A stretch of DNA of 64,000 nucleotides from Formicarius rufipectus (lineage: Eukaryota > Chordata > Aves > Passeriformes > Formicariidae). The notes under the pieces were generated by a model. It saw only the letters and a list, made by a program, of their open reading frames with translations, was not told where the DNA came from and ran no database searches. Of this stretch, positions 27,401 to 40,341 are shown piece after piece. Location: NCBI GenBank assembly GCA_013399695.1, contig VXAU01003747.1, forward strand, positions 62,001-126,000, read 5' to 3'. The first letter of the stretch is position 1, and the number at the start of each line of letters is the position of its first letter. The translations under genes and the position numbers were made by a program.

Positions 27401-30400
27401 TTGAAGCACGACAAAAAAGCACAGCTTGAGAATTACATAAAACGGAGGCAAAATTACTTCCTCAAGATGCTCTACAAGGTCATGTCAGAGCTGGAGTTCA
27501 GACTCAGATCACTTTGGCTGCCCTTCCCTCTGTGTACTTCCCAGTGTTTCTGTACAGGTGACTGTGTCCCTGAGTACCAGCTGGTTTCATAACCAGTAAT
27601 GCAGAGCTTACACTGGGGTTGCACACTGTTAAAAATACTGCTGCAACCTAAAGCAGGTCCTGGGCCCTAGTTCATCTCCATCCACACTGTTGGAATAATT
27701 AACTGGATTTGAGGTTCATTCATTGCCATCTCCTTCCCAAAGGATGTCTTCAGTGCAGGTGGAGCCCAGCTGGGAGCTGTGTAGGTGCCACTTGCTGTCA
27801 GCTCGTGCAGCTGTGGTGTGATCACATGCCAGGGTGGGGGGTAGGCTGCAATGACACACCTAACTGTGATGAATGCAACTAAAGAAGAAATCATTGCATG
27901 TAAACCTTTCACTCTGTCAAGGTAAACCAGGAATATTGTACATTGCCAAGCTAAACCAAAGGACAGTGCTTCCCTAAGGGTCACTTTCTTGAAATGCACA
28001 CAAGTAAGTTTTTACTGCATTTTGCAGTCTGAGAAAGAACAGCTGCCATGGAAATTATTAGCAGAGTAAGAGAGTAACAGTTCAGTAAAACACTAACACA
28101 GAACTGGATCATGTTACTCTACAAATGCTGGGGGGAAGGGGAAAAAAAAAAAGGGGCGGTCACAAGGTGTTTCTGCTTCAGTCAGATGTGAAGTTACCAG
28201 ATCTTCTATTCAATAGATTTTTCAGGTGGAGGGAGAAGAACAAAGTAAAGAGTCTAGTAGTCTGACAATGATGCTCCTGTGCTGTTTGATGCTGTTCACT
28301 GAAAATAGCACTGTGTCCCAGTAAGTACAGCCACCACTGTACAATCGAGTGGAGTGGCCTCAGTGATATGAAAGACACAATCTGATGTAATAAAGAACCA
28401 TGTGTGTAAATTTGTGTGGAATTGCATGTGCTCACTGACTTTCCAATGAAGTGTTGGCAGAAAGCAGCTCTCCTCTTTGTGCAAGTTGACATCCTGGTAT
28501 CTTTCTGTGCCATGGCCTTAACTATCTCATTTGTCACACCACTAAAAAATGTACAGTAATAAAAAGAGCAGATGTCTTTGGACAGTTGCAACATCATTAA
28601 CAGCATAAACTCCTTTTGTGTGATGCTCTTTCATATTGCTACTGCCTCAGGTTAACAGGAAAGGAGTCTAACACTCACAAAGCTACATTTCCGTACTGAT
28701 ATATGACATCTATTTATTTTAGGTAATTAAAATTATTTATTTGGGAGCATTTGAAATTATCAGAAACACACTATTTTAGAAGGTCATATATAAAGTAACA
28801 GAGGCAAACCTCCAATTACTTGCCCTGGTGTTGTGGAGAGAGAATTTATGTACTCACACTTGAAAACATAGAGCATTTTTTTTTGTTTAGCTCCTCTAAT
28901 AGACTTTTAGACTTTTTCACCTCTTGTCTGCTGAGAAAGGTCAATACCAGTCCCAGGCCCCCAGTGAAAACAGATGAGACTTGAACTACAGCCAGGAGCT
29001 AGTACAGATAGCCAGATATTCTGCTCTTTCCATAACGAGATCTCCATTTCCATGTAAATACCACAAGAATTCCTTATTCTCTGATTAAGAACTACAGCCA
29101 GTAGTGGGAGGCTAAGGTGCCCATGGCCTGCTAGTGACTTGGAGCTTGAGAGCCTGCAATGTGTGCAGAGACCAAAGCAGTTCCAACACCCTTTAAAGCA
29201 CATCTGTGCACTAAGGGACATTCAGGGCAAATAGATGAAGACACACAAGTGGTGGTGTTTATCTGCAGGAGCCTGCTGTCCAGGCATGGGATGAAGACAA
29301 GCTGTCAAGCATGTTCACTGCTAAATATTTATAAGTCAAGATGAAAGAGATTGAAAAAGAAATGGAGTGAAAAGCCCTCTTTCTCCAGGGCTGCCCTGCT
29401 TCCTCCCTGTGTCAGAAAGAAATAATTCCAATCTGAAAATATTTCAAAGTAGAAAAAAGCCTCAAGTAAAAGTTTGCATCAGAACACCACACTGAGACTA
29501 AACACCTTATCTCTAAAGCTGCCAGATATTAATCTCTGCATTCAAGTCCACACTTCTCCAAAATGCAGATTTGATTTAAAGCTGAGAAAAGTTCAGAGCA
29601 GGAACTTGGATCTAAGACCAGGAACCCAACTAGTGACTTGTACTTTTGAAAGCGGAGCAAGAGATCTGAGCTGAGTGGTAACAGTGCAATGAGATCCTCT
29701 TCCACTGTGTTCTTTTCTCCATTTCATCTTTTGAACTTTACCGGGTAACTCTTGAATTGTGCAACAGAGAAGAAAGAAATTCTCCTTCATATTAACACCT
29801 AGTTAAACACTGCTTATTGTAATTGCTTGGCAGGAGACCAAAGTATCTCCCTAAAAGTAATAATTTATGCTAATAGCACTATGCTAGTTGTTGCTATTCA
29901 ATATCCAAACCTCACTTCAGGTATGTGGGATGGTTCAAGTAGCTTATCACAGGCTCAGCAGTTCTGCAGAGCCTTTCTGAAGCACTACTGTCCCGACCCT
30001 GAATACTGACCAGCTAAAATCTAGGGTTGCCAGGCTGAAGGGAGCAATCACAGCATGGCTCTTCCAGAGTAAGTATATTCACCACAATCCCAGTTTTGCC
30101 AGCATCATGTTGTATGTACATACACTCACAGTCTGGGTTCAGCCAACACGTGCTAAATGCACAGGTGAAGAGCTGTGTTTGTCAAGCCTGAGACTATCGG
30201 CATTCAAGATGACCAGCAGTCCAGCTCTTTCACAAATCACATCATTATGTAGTGGAGGGCTCCACCAGCATACACTTACACTACATTTTCAGGGCTTAAT
30301 GAAGCTCAGGCTCAACCCAGACCTTTTGTAAAGCATGTGAGATGCATTCGTGCTATTGAGAGAGCTGGACTTCTGTGTCTCATCAGATACTTCATCCAAA

Positions 30401-30679
30401 ATGCTGTGGGTCAGATAATTAACAGACCAAATGATTAGCCCCTCAGAAACTTAAAACAGTAGCCAGTTTACAAGACTGGTGTCCACATGCAGGAACAACA
30501 GGAACTGCTTGCTCCTGAGTTTTCCTGAGAGAATTATGTTCTTAAACACTCCAAGTTCTTTTGAATATATGCACACCAGTATTTTTGTTGCAAACATAAC
30601 CCAAACAAACATATTATAGTAAATGATGTCTGTGTTTAATGATTTAGATGGACATTATAACTGAACTTAATAGAAATTC
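21499..30679. other. Long non-coding stretch
   Basis: About nine kilobases with no gene, recognised transposon or structured RNA. Small T/G-rich patches occur at about 26,208-26,226 (TTTGTTTG units) and 27,298-27,330. The 142-codon minus-strand frame at 28,178-28,606, the 110-codon frame at 27,667-27,999 and the 104-codon frame at 28,907-29,221 show no domain, no repeated motif and no splice context. They are taken as chance frames. Confidence 0.55.
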
Positions 30680-30698
30680 TTTTTTTTTTTTTTTTTTT
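30680..30698. repeat. T19 homopolymer
   Basis: A pure run of 19 T. Read on the minus strand it is an A19 tail after ATGCTTTGTGGCACATC. That could mark the end of a retroposed transcript, but I found no AATAAA just upstream and no target-site duplication, so it may be simple slippage. Confidence 0.9.
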
Positions 30699-33600
30699 GA
30701 TGTGCCACAAAGCATTCATTACAATTTAGCCATCAGCAAGGCACAGGAGCATAGATGGTAGACAACCAAAGGAAATGGATTGCAGTGCTTCTAACTCATT
30801 TTTCTTGGAATATACTAAATTGGTTAGTTAACCATGGTGTGTTTTTCCCCCACTTCGAGTCAATTGCCTACTCCTAGAATAAGGTGTTCTTAGTGATTCT
30901 GAAGACTCTCAAAAATTTAAGAAGCATTTCTGCTAAGATCTGAAAGACATGAGTGCAAGCTGTCTCAACCCCAAAGTGTACTCTCACTTTCCTCAGACAC
31001 CTTGCAAAAATTTCCACTTTCTACTGTGTCATCAAGTAATGATCCTATGTCTTGACTGACAAATAGGCGGTTTTGCCTGTGCAGATATATATTTTTGCAG
31101 CTGAAATAAAAATGCAAAACTAGTTCTTAAAAATAGCTCTGTCAAAAATGACTATGTGAGTGTTAATATACATGAGAAGAGTATCAGAAACCGGAGCCAG
31201 ACACATTCGTCAAGGGAAAGCCTCACTGGTTTCCACTGTCTGACTTCAGCAGACTTTAGATTGGAACAACTTGTTTCTTCATCAGACAAAATGGAATCCA
31301 CACAAAGGGCAAAGAGTTGCTTGTAGCTGCACTTTGTTCCAATGCTTTTGGAAGCCTCTACTACCCACTGATTATACAAGGTTGCAATTTTAGTAGAAAC
31401 ACATATTTATTCAACTATAGCACTTGTACTTTCATGTCTGAGCATATTTCCCTTTCCTCTGTCTAGTCAATATTTCATTCTAAACTATGCTATTAACAAG
31501 AGCAGAAAATCTAGCAGGTACTCTTTTATTTTTTTTTCCTTCATAATAGATGATATCTATTTCAAAAGATAAAGGTATTTCCTTGCTCTGGGATGCCTTC
31601 ATTTCTTTCTAGATAAACTACTATTTTGCACATTATATTTGCTGCCTTCCAGAAACGGTAGATAACACTGAAGAGATTTAATTAATATGTACCACAGCAT
31701 GACCTCGATGGATAGAACATCTACCCTAAAGGAGTAGAGCTGTAGGAGGTAATTAGAGCACACCATGACATTTATTACTAATGCTCTTCCATTGACATTT
31801 GCTGTTGACAGGCTGCATATAAAGTTTTTCTCTGTTTGCACTGACTTACAATGATTTCGATCTTCCCACATACATAAGTGAGAATGCTTTTGCTGTTTAC
31901 AGTAAATTAGAGCATAAGAGGCAGAACAAAATCTTGGTCTTTTGAGAGGAACTGGGTAAACCCCTGCCAACTTCCTAGACCCACATTTCTTCTCCACAGA
32001 GTGTACTTTGAAGGGCTGCTGTCATGAAATAAATCCTTTGTGAAGGGCAGAAGTCCCATGGTCTTGTCTCTATTCTCTTCAGCTGTGTAGATTTAAGAAA
32101 ACAGTAACTGTTGAGTGTAAAATGGATAAAGAGAGAGCCAAAGAATCAGGATCAAGGACCCACTTCTTCCAATCCCTCTCCAAGCTTACAAAACTGCTCT
32201 GCTATTGAGTTGCATTACAGAGGATTTTACTAGCAGATGCATTCAGATAATTAAACTGTCCTATCAAGGTTGAAAATATATCTCAAAAATTATCAAAATT
32301 TGGCCAAAAGCACACAATAAGTGGAGGGTAAACTCCTCTGATATCAGTAGAAATGTCTAGAAACACTGAAAAAGCCTCAGTAGAATTTGACAAATGGTAC
32401 AAGATATGAAACACTCAGTGGTAGAATGAATCTGGAAGAATTTATTTTGTAAAAATTCTTTTCAACTGGACTGAGGCATCCTGATTAATTCAGTTAATTT
32501 AGTTCAAAACCATTTCCCCCCCCTTTCCTCTTGCAGCACTCTAAAACTTACAATAAAAAAAATAAAGAACTGTTCTATTTTAATGAACATGCCCTGTTTT
32601 GGAGTGGCCTGCTCTCACCAGTAGGCAATTATACCTGTAGCTATTGGAGGACAGCTCTGTCACCCAAAGAGAGATGGAAAATCTGAATTAGTTATAGTGA
32701 GTTATGAGGAAAGAAAAGTGGGTACTTGTAACACTGGAGACAGCACAGGTCAAGAATACCTCAGAAGTGACAGGAATTAATGACTACCATGAGTAACATC
32801 TCATGCATACAATACCAGAGCCTATTCTTGTGAAATCTTCCACCGGTGGGGAGCAGTTTATGTTATTGACTAATAGGAATGTAATGAGAGTTGTTACATC
32901 CCCCTTAAATTACTTTCTGTCTCAGAATATAATCTATACATGTTTCCAATTTAGAGGATAAAGAAGATTTATCAGCCTTATTTCCTCATAGTATTTGTGT
33001 CTTTGAGAACATTCTGGATGTTTTATTCAAATAATTTTCTAGCACCACAGTGATTTCAAATATATTCTAATGGAAAACAGCAAGGAGAGTATACACAAGA
33101 ACACTGTAATTAAAGATTATTTACTAACAGTGAAGGAAAGCAAACAATATCTGATAAGAATCAAAATAATGTCATGTTTCTGCTTAGGCACTTACCACGT
33201 TTTTAACATGAAAGGAAAAGAAATCACAATAAACTTACTGGCACAAAAGACTGCTATGATTTGACCAGTGTTTATTGCGCTACTAGCACTAACCTCATTA
33301 GCACTCTGTGCAATGCTCACTGCCTACCCTGTAGTACTTTCCCACCATTTCTTATCATACACTAAAATAACAGGCTTTGCACCTGGGATTGCTATTCCCT
33401 GCACTGGTTACACAAGACCTTAATCCCAAAGCAGAGAAATACCAAGTGTAACCACCAATCAATTAAGATTAATTTTACTGTTGGTTATAATGAGACAAAA
33501 TTAACTACTGTGCCCATAGCACTATTTGAGAAGGTTTTTTTGTTTGTTTTTAAAAACACAAATGATTCTAAAAATTGTAATCTCATTCCTTGGTATAGAA

Positions 33601-35199
33601 AAGAGTTGCCTGCAACTTATTGTGCTCTTCCCCACTCCCTGAAGCGACTGACTGCTATGAAAGATGTCCAATAGACAGAGGGCTTGTGAGAGCTCGGAAA
33701 TTCAGGTAATTGAATTAGAGAGGTTGAATGAGGCTTATTAGCTTGGGCAGAGCCTTAGTCCAAAACTCGTTTATTTTCAGCCAGGTTGGAAAAAAAGCAG
33801 AGTGAATCCAAGTCTGCCAGCACATGTCCATGTTAACGTGCTTTCCTCATTTCCTTATGACAAATTACTTTACACAGAGCTGCTTCTTTCCTGTAGCCAG
33901 TCATGGCCACTGACTGTTAAAGTAGTCCTTTAACATGCAAAAATGGTATTCTGACATGATTAATCATCAACATTTTTTATATCCATTTGCTCTGCACGCC
34001 AGTCCAACATAGCACATGAAATATGGGATGTTTCAATTCAAAACCTGTGCACTGCCAAATGGTTAAATGCTACACAGTGGGTGGCAATGCAGACATTCCT
34101 AACTGTAAGACATTAAAGCACTCATTGACATGGCACTCCAAAATCACCAAAAATCCAAATGCTGCATTCTGAACATATTAATTTGTAATTCGAGGACACA
34201 GCTACAGAAGTCAAAACCCAGTAAACCAGAGATTTTCCTAGGTTTCCTAAAACAGTATATGAAGAATAGACTTTTTACTCCTCTCCCCCAACTAGTAATA
34301 TTCTTGAAGGACTTTGCTTTAGTTATATATGGGTAATTGGGACACACAATGTATTCCAAGAACCTTAGGACCATAAATATTTATGACTGCGCATTGAGGA
34401 GACAGGGAGAAAAGTAGTGTCTAGTTGTTATGGAAAAATTAGAATTGTATCCTGACCATATTCCCCTCATCACACTTGGTATGAAAAAATGATCACACAA
34501 GCACTTCCCAGGAGTGTGACTCTTTAAGAGCTTAGCACTGCATTGCAATAACACTCAAAGAGACATCTTATTAAATATCATATTTGAGTAAAACATTATA
34601 AGCCCTTGTAATAAGTCCTTGATGGACTATTTTGCAATCCCTTCACATACATATGTATATAGAGACTTTTCCTTCCCAAATTTTAGCTCCTTTATTTTAG
34701 ATTATGAATACATTTTACAATTCATGTATAGAACTACTACCAAAAATAAAGAATTTGTAGGCAGTGGAAAATCCTTTGAGTATTCCTAGGCTGGTTTCTA
34801 TTTATAGTGATGTCCTCCAATTCTGTCAGAAAGATCTGCAGTGTTAAAAGCCTTGCAAAAGCCACAGCTCTATGGGAATATGCAGTCAAGTCGGATCACC
34901 TGAAACTCTAAAGACAGTATACATAACTATACAGTATGTTAAACCTAAGTGGTTAATATTCTGCTTTCAAAAAAGCGGTAACCTCATGAAAACAACACTA
35001 CCGCAATAATTTTCTAAGGGAGCCCTTGTGGAAATGTAGATCAAATGCTGAGCACTTTAGAAATATTGGAACTCTAGTCCTACATCTGCTTCAGTGAAGG
35101 TATTTTGAGATTTTATCTCTATAATTTGTTATATTCACCTTAAAAAATAAAACACCTCTCTTACCCCCTACCCACCCCCTACTCCCCAAAGGTAATTTC
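30699..35199. other. Non-coding sequence
   Basis: AT-rich unique-looking sequence. It includes a short T/G-rich patch at about 33,534-33,553 and a C-rich patch at 35,160-35,190. The 132-codon minus-strand open frame at 31,599-31,997 has no recognisable feature. No RNA gene or transposon could be supported. Confidence 0.55.
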
Positions 35200-36250
35200 A
35201 TTCCTTTCTCACAGGGGAATAGGTTGTGGATTTCCTTTCTAAATTAAGAAACACTGTAGAAGCTGAGCAAAAGCAAGCAACATATCGTATTTTCTATCTT
35301 AAGTCTTGTTATAGTTTTCTTTTAGGAGCGGGCAGAATTTTCCTTTCCCCTACCAACAAACGAGGGGCTAATGGCCCTCATTTTCCCCACTGCAGGTGTC
35401 AAAGGGTGGATCATGGCTGAAAGGGGGTCGCTTAGCAACGGTAAATCACTGGGGTGGGGTAAGGGAAGAAGATACTTTTGGGTTTTCAGCTTGCGGGGGA
35501 AGGAGGAGGACTGCTGAGGGGAGAAAGGGAGAGAGACAGCTCTCGGGGAGACCTATGCCCTACGGGTTTTGGTCTCCTTTCTTTTTTATTTCCCATTTTC
35601 CAATCCCTGGATTTTTTGGAGTTCCTGATGCTCAAGAGAAAGAGAGGCTTTGCTAGGCAGGACCTTTTCCATCAGGCTTCCTGAGGGGGCCAGTGGCTGC
35701 CGGCCAGGGCACGAGGAGCCCCTGCAGCATTGGCGGCTCCAGCTCAGAGTGGCATTCATCCTCCAGCTACAAATTAAGGAAAAGGATCCCAGCTCTTTCC
35801 CTCTCTGTGTGGCTTCTTCCAACTGACCCCACACAGACATCTCTCCACCCACCCCCGGGGGTCAGCTCAGCGCCGGCTGAGGAGCAACATCGCCACCTGC
35901 TCTCCATAAATATTACTGTGCCCAACAGGAGCAGAGACTGGGGGGAGTTCAAGGGGGCATTATCCCACAAATTGGTCATTTAGTTCTGGTTGCTTTGTTT
36001 CTCTTGAATAGATATATAGAGATATAAAGATATATAGATATATTGTAGTTAAGAACTGTTATCCTTTCCATTATCACATCTTAATTAAATTTTGTTTGAA
36101 TGTAAAGGAAGTTTATCTCTTTCTTTGGTTCCTAGTCCAAAAAATTCCCAAAGTTCCTCTAAACTTAGACAAGTCTAAATGGCAAAAACCCCACCAATCA
36201 AACCACAGAACAGACCCCACATCTCCAGTTTTTCACTTTCTTTGCCAGCT
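35200..36250 (+). mobile_element. GC-rich, LTR-like insertion (probable endogenous retroviral LTR or leader)
   Basis: This kilobase stands out from its surroundings. From 35,330 to 35,960 it is GC-rich with many CpGs (for example near 35,429, 35,439, 35,700, 35,853 and 35,871), in a window that is otherwise CpG-poor. It then has a TATA-like tract at 36,010-36,044 and, about 40 bases on, an ATTAAA signal at 36,084-36,089 followed by a T/G-rich stretch. A TATA element closely followed by a polyadenylation signal is the layout of a U3-R-U5 LTR. I could not fix TG...CA ends, a target duplication or a primer-binding site, and no gag, pol or env frame is recognised nearby. Its open frames (64-96 codons) overlap in different frames and look non-coding. 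The main alternative is a CpG-rich promoter and first exon of a non-coding transcript. Boundaries are approximate. Confidence 0.35.
36003..36044. repeat. TA/GATA-type simple tract
   Basis: Short irregular repeats of GATATATAGA / GATATAAAGA type. The tract lies inside the LTR-like segment and could supply its TATA-like element, or it could be an unrelated microsatellite. Confidence 0.7.
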
Positions 36251-37159
36251 TTCTCACTGAAGCTCTGCGGGACCCTCAGTATTCTACCCCTGAGAATACA
36301 GAGCTAATGTCTTTTTCTGAAAATTCTGAATTGAGCTGATTATAGGTGGCTTGTCATGGTTTGTCCTTGTGTTAGATTTCAACTAAATTCAATTACACAG
36401 TGTTCTCCTTGCTGCCATGAGATGAATGGCAGGATGAAGATGAATGAACACAACTGCTGAAACTGATTGATCCCAACATGCAGGCAGGTTGATTAAAGTG
36501 TCCAGAAGCAAAATGAGGAATAGTATTCATCTGTAACTACTGGTTGGGTCTTCAATTAAATGCTGTTTTCACCAAATGCCAAGAAACAGTCTGATTCCTG
36601 TTGATTTTGCAAGAGCATGAGTGCAGCACTCAAACAGAAGCTTTATAAACTGAAATAAAACTTATTTATATATCAGTCCATCTATAGGTTTCTTTTCAAA
36701 TGCCTACTTAGATGCTGCAAACATATACTTGGAAAAATTAAACAACTAAAAAGCATGTTAATATATGGTAAGGTTGAACTAAAAACATACTGATAGACAT
36801 AAGCTCACAAGTGGATGGACAGGAGTTTGGTGGACTGTTCCATATTTACACAACACTGTTCCCTTAAACTCCCATGCTAAAATGGGGATAAATGAAAATA
36901 ACTACACATTCTTTAGTGGTTATCTGCCTCTGGAAATATTTTCTAGTCTGGAAATACTGCATCTTGCCAGTATGAAGGCAGGGAGTGATTAATGAGAAAA
37001 AAAAAATCAACCGTCTGCCTGTTGTGGCAAGGGTTGGCATAATCACTCTGAGGCAAAGGTTGACAATTGAAATGCACCTTGATTTCCAGGCAGATTTGCT
37101 CAAACTCTGACAGAGTGCAGAAAGGTTGATGAAAGGTGTCTGAGCACATCTTCAAGGAG
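36251..37159. other. Non-coding sequence
   Basis: The sequence is AT-rich again after the GC-rich block. Two overlapping minus-strand open frames (70 and 79 codons, 36,864-37,155) read the same bases differently and show no motif. Confidence 0.55.
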
Positions 37160-37160
37160 A

Positions 37161-37197
<37 letters not shown>

Positions 37198-37212
37198 CTA
37201 TATATATATCTA
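37160..37212. repeat. TC / TA compound microsatellite
   Basis: GATCTCTCTCTCTCTC-type repeats pass directly into TATATATATATATATA, are interrupted by a TC, and finish with more TA. It is a clean dinucleotide tract likely to vary in length between individuals. Confidence 0.95.
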
Positions 37213-37316
37213 CTGTGCTCTTGGAAAAGAAGCTTTTTCCATATGTAGCCAAGGACTTGTGTTTTTAACCCAGGGCTGATCCATTCTCAGATGCTATTAA
37301 AAAGTGCATCTATTTA

Positions 37317-37366
37317 GTTGGACTCGATGATCTTAAAGGTGTCTTCCAACCTTGACTCTACAATTT
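37317..37366 (+). mobile_element. CR1 LINE 3' tail fragment
   Basis: GTTGGACTCGATGATCTTAA followed by AGGTGTCTTCCAACCTTGAC and a degraded terminal octamer (TCTACAATT) is the characteristic end of avian CR1. Only about 50 bases remain, so it is a heavily 5'-truncated insertion. It lies about 100 bases after the TC/TA microsatellite. It has no coding content. Confidence 0.85.
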
Positions 37367-38961
37367 CACCTTGTTAACTACACATTTCTTTCATGTCTTT
37401 CCAAAGCCGAGCCCAGATCCCAGCTGTCATCCTGGACTTTTAACTATTTTCTCTCAGCCATCTGTGGTTTCTTCTGCAATGCTAACACCATGGTTTCTGG
37501 CACCATGTTGGCTTCTGAATCTGTGTCCAGCTTCAAACTAATAACTGTCCCTTTACTTTCAGGCTGACAGGTCATTTGTCTTGTCTTGGCACACCATCCT
37601 GTTCTCTGAATAACCCTTGTAATACTATCTTCTTCCCCCATCTATGCATGGCACTAATGCTTGCACAGAGCAAGGCCATCTGTGCAGGGCCTCAGCTATC
37701 TCAAATCCTTCCAATACCAGATTTTGCTAGGTTTTGTTGACTTGGCTAAGGTAATTTCCCAGGATCCATTTTCTGTATTTCCCCTGCCTTCTGACATCTC
37801 CAATACAGCCAGTCTTAACTGCTCTGATCTGTGTTGCACTTTCAGAGACAAACTCTGGCCGAATTAACAGAGATATTTTCAAACCATCAAATGCTTCAGA
37901 GGCTGTCTTTCTCTTAACTTGCTCTGTTCTCTGCTGTTAGATGGTAAAGTGTAGCTAAAGTGTTCTTTTGCAATATGGACTTTCAATGAATTTTAGTACT
38001 AGTAAGGGTTTCTAAGCACACTGTTTCCATGCATTCTTCCCACTGCCACTATCATGTGCTGTACAGAAATCACTGAGAGCCAGACTCGCTAAGAAAGAAT
38101 TTATTCAATGCATGGCTAATAAGTGTCTTGCTCTGCATCATGTAAGTGCATTTAGAAGACAAGAAGTGGTCCCAAGAAGCTCCTGGGAAAGTTTATAATT
38201 GAAAGGCACAGTTCATTGCAAGATACCTTGTGACACAATTCATGGTCTAACTGTGAAAATCCACAGAAGTAACTATGTATCAGCTTAGTCCAAAATCTTG
38301 ATGCTCAAGCCCCTCACCTACATAAGTTATTCCACATCAAATAGCCTTTGCAGCTATTTGCTCATTTATTAGTGTCTCCTTGGTGTCTTGCCCTTCCTAG
38401 CTCTGTATGAGGAGACCAAGTTTTCAGCTCAGGCTGAGAATTTGACATGGCCAACAGCTCTGACAGTCCTTCAAAAGCTGCTCTCAAGTGAAGCTCTGAG
38501 TCAGAAGAGGCTGGTAAGTCCAGCTTCCAGTGTTCTCCAGGATTTACTTACAGGCCAGTGCCTTTCCACAGCGGGGTGGTGGGACCTTTAGGAAGCTAGT
38601 CACAGGTATTCCACCCAGCAACTTCATGTACAGCTCCCTTTTCAAGCTCACACCAGAAATCAGCTGCATGAATCTTAAGCACAAAAAGATTTTGACATGT
38701 GCTTTAGAAATTCTGAAAAGTTGGTGGCCTCCAGACTTGCTCACCTGTCAGTCAAACAACTGAGACTTTTGGATTTAGCTAATGGAAACAGAGTATTTGG
38801 TTGCAATAAACTGCACTGAAAACACTTTTTAGTCAATCTCATTGTGATTTTTGTGTATTGTGCATTATTAACACAAGATGCAATAAAGCTTCATATCCTT
38901 AACACTAGAAATGCAATATACACAATAATGAAAAAGCAAAACTCTTAGTTAGAGTGGATTT
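37367..38961. other. Non-coding sequence
   Basis: Unique sequence with slightly higher GC at 37.4-37.9 kb. Open frames of 65-77 codons on both strands have no family features. Nothing else is recognised. Confidence 0.55.
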
Positions 38962-39005
38962 AAAAACCCCCCAAAACAAACAAAAAACCCCCCCCCCAAA
39001 AAACC
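38962..39005. repeat. A+C tract with a long C run
   Basis: AAAACCCCCC, then AAACAAACAAAAAA, then an uninterrupted run of ten or more C, then AAAAAACC. The fourth A+C-rich tract in the window. The C run is a likely site of sequencing or assembly length error. Confidence 0.85.
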
Positions 39006-40316
39006 TTCCAGTCTTGATGAATTTCAAGGAAGTAGGTCTGAAAAGGAACAGATACAGTCCAATTTCCCACTTGTGCAGGGGCACTGTCCTGTCCCTTCCA
39101 TTTCATGCATCTCTAAGACAGCATGGTGCCTGCTCATTTCCCAAACTCCAATTCTGCCCCTGAGAATAAAGAAATCACTCACAAAAGAGGCAAGTAAGTC
39201 CTCATTCACATGGAACAAGTCCACTGATTTCCCTGCACATACTAATATGCTCTGCCTGATGAAAAGAGACACAGCATTAACAAAAACGATCTAAAAGTTA
39301 AACCACATCACCTACTAAAGAAACACTGCATATGTTTCACCCTAGTTAAGGACTTTTTCATGTACATTGGGCACACCAAGCAGGGTACGGTCACAGAACT
39401 AAGAAGCTTTTGCAAGATGCATTTCATTGAAAGACTAAGATCAACTCCTGAAACCACCATAATCAGTGGCAGTGCTGCCACCAAAGTCAGAGTTAGGATC
39501 AACACCCACAGGTCTTAATGAAATTCAAAGTGTATCACACCCACCTTCTGAGTCCAGAAGCAAGAAGCAAACACCAGAGACACAGAACTGGCTACATATG
39601 GTGTTGAAGAAATAATTAGCGACTGTGCAGTGAACACCCACAGAGCAGATGCAAGACGATATTGGATACAGCAGGCATCAGCTAGGTGCACATGGTGACA
39701 GCTGGGGACTTTGTGCATGATGAGACAGAGGCCCATGAGTATCTGGCCTCATGGAGACAAAGACAATGAGGGCACATGCAGAGCACTTACTACTATTCAC
39801 ATGAGATGTAATAAGAGGGTGCCCCTTGGTTTACAGTTGAAAGGACTGGCTTAGGAACAACCAGGAAATCAGATGCATGAAAAAATGATGGCCAGTCTTC
39901 TGAGAAACTGCAAATGGGTGCCTGACCCTGTTGTTCTGGAATGAGAAAGAGAAGCTTAGGGCATTCCCCTCTCATTTCAATCAGTGCTTGCACTTGAGCC
40001 TTTGTGAGAAGCTACCTGTAAAAGCAGTTTGAGATGACAGTAAAGCTAAACCAGAGAAACATTAAATATGCAGGTGATATTTTGCTGATGCAGTAAGATC
40101 CTTCAGTCTCAGTTCAATCCTTTATCGGGCCTCACAGAACAGACTTGCCAAATTGCTGGCTTTAAGATGATGCAGAAGGAAAATACATTTTAACTGTGTG
40201 AATACACTTTTCAAAGAGAACTGAAAGTCAACACATCCTTCACATTTTAGCATTCACATCAACTCTGGGTGAGTCAAACGAATGAATACATTAAAAGAGT
40301 TAGGCAGATTCATTTC
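39006..40316. other. Non-coding sequence
   Basis: No gene or repeat family is recognised. Several 65-82-codon frames overlap one another on opposite strands at 39.0-39.5 kb, which argues that none is real. Confidence 0.55.
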
Positions 40317-40341
40317 TTTTTTTTTTTTTTTTTTTTTTTTT
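40317..40341. repeat. T25 homopolymer
   Basis: A pure run of 25 T, the longest homopolymer in the window. It encodes the poly-Lys run in a spurious minus-strand frame. Read on the minus strand it could be the A tail of a retrocopy, but the adjoining sequence has no polyadenylation signal or recognisable gene. Confidence 0.9.

Noticed and set aside
28178..28606. 142-codon minus-strand open frame
   Set aside because: No recognised domain, no exon boundaries, and another frame is open over the same bases. A run this long is plausible by chance in a 64 kb window.
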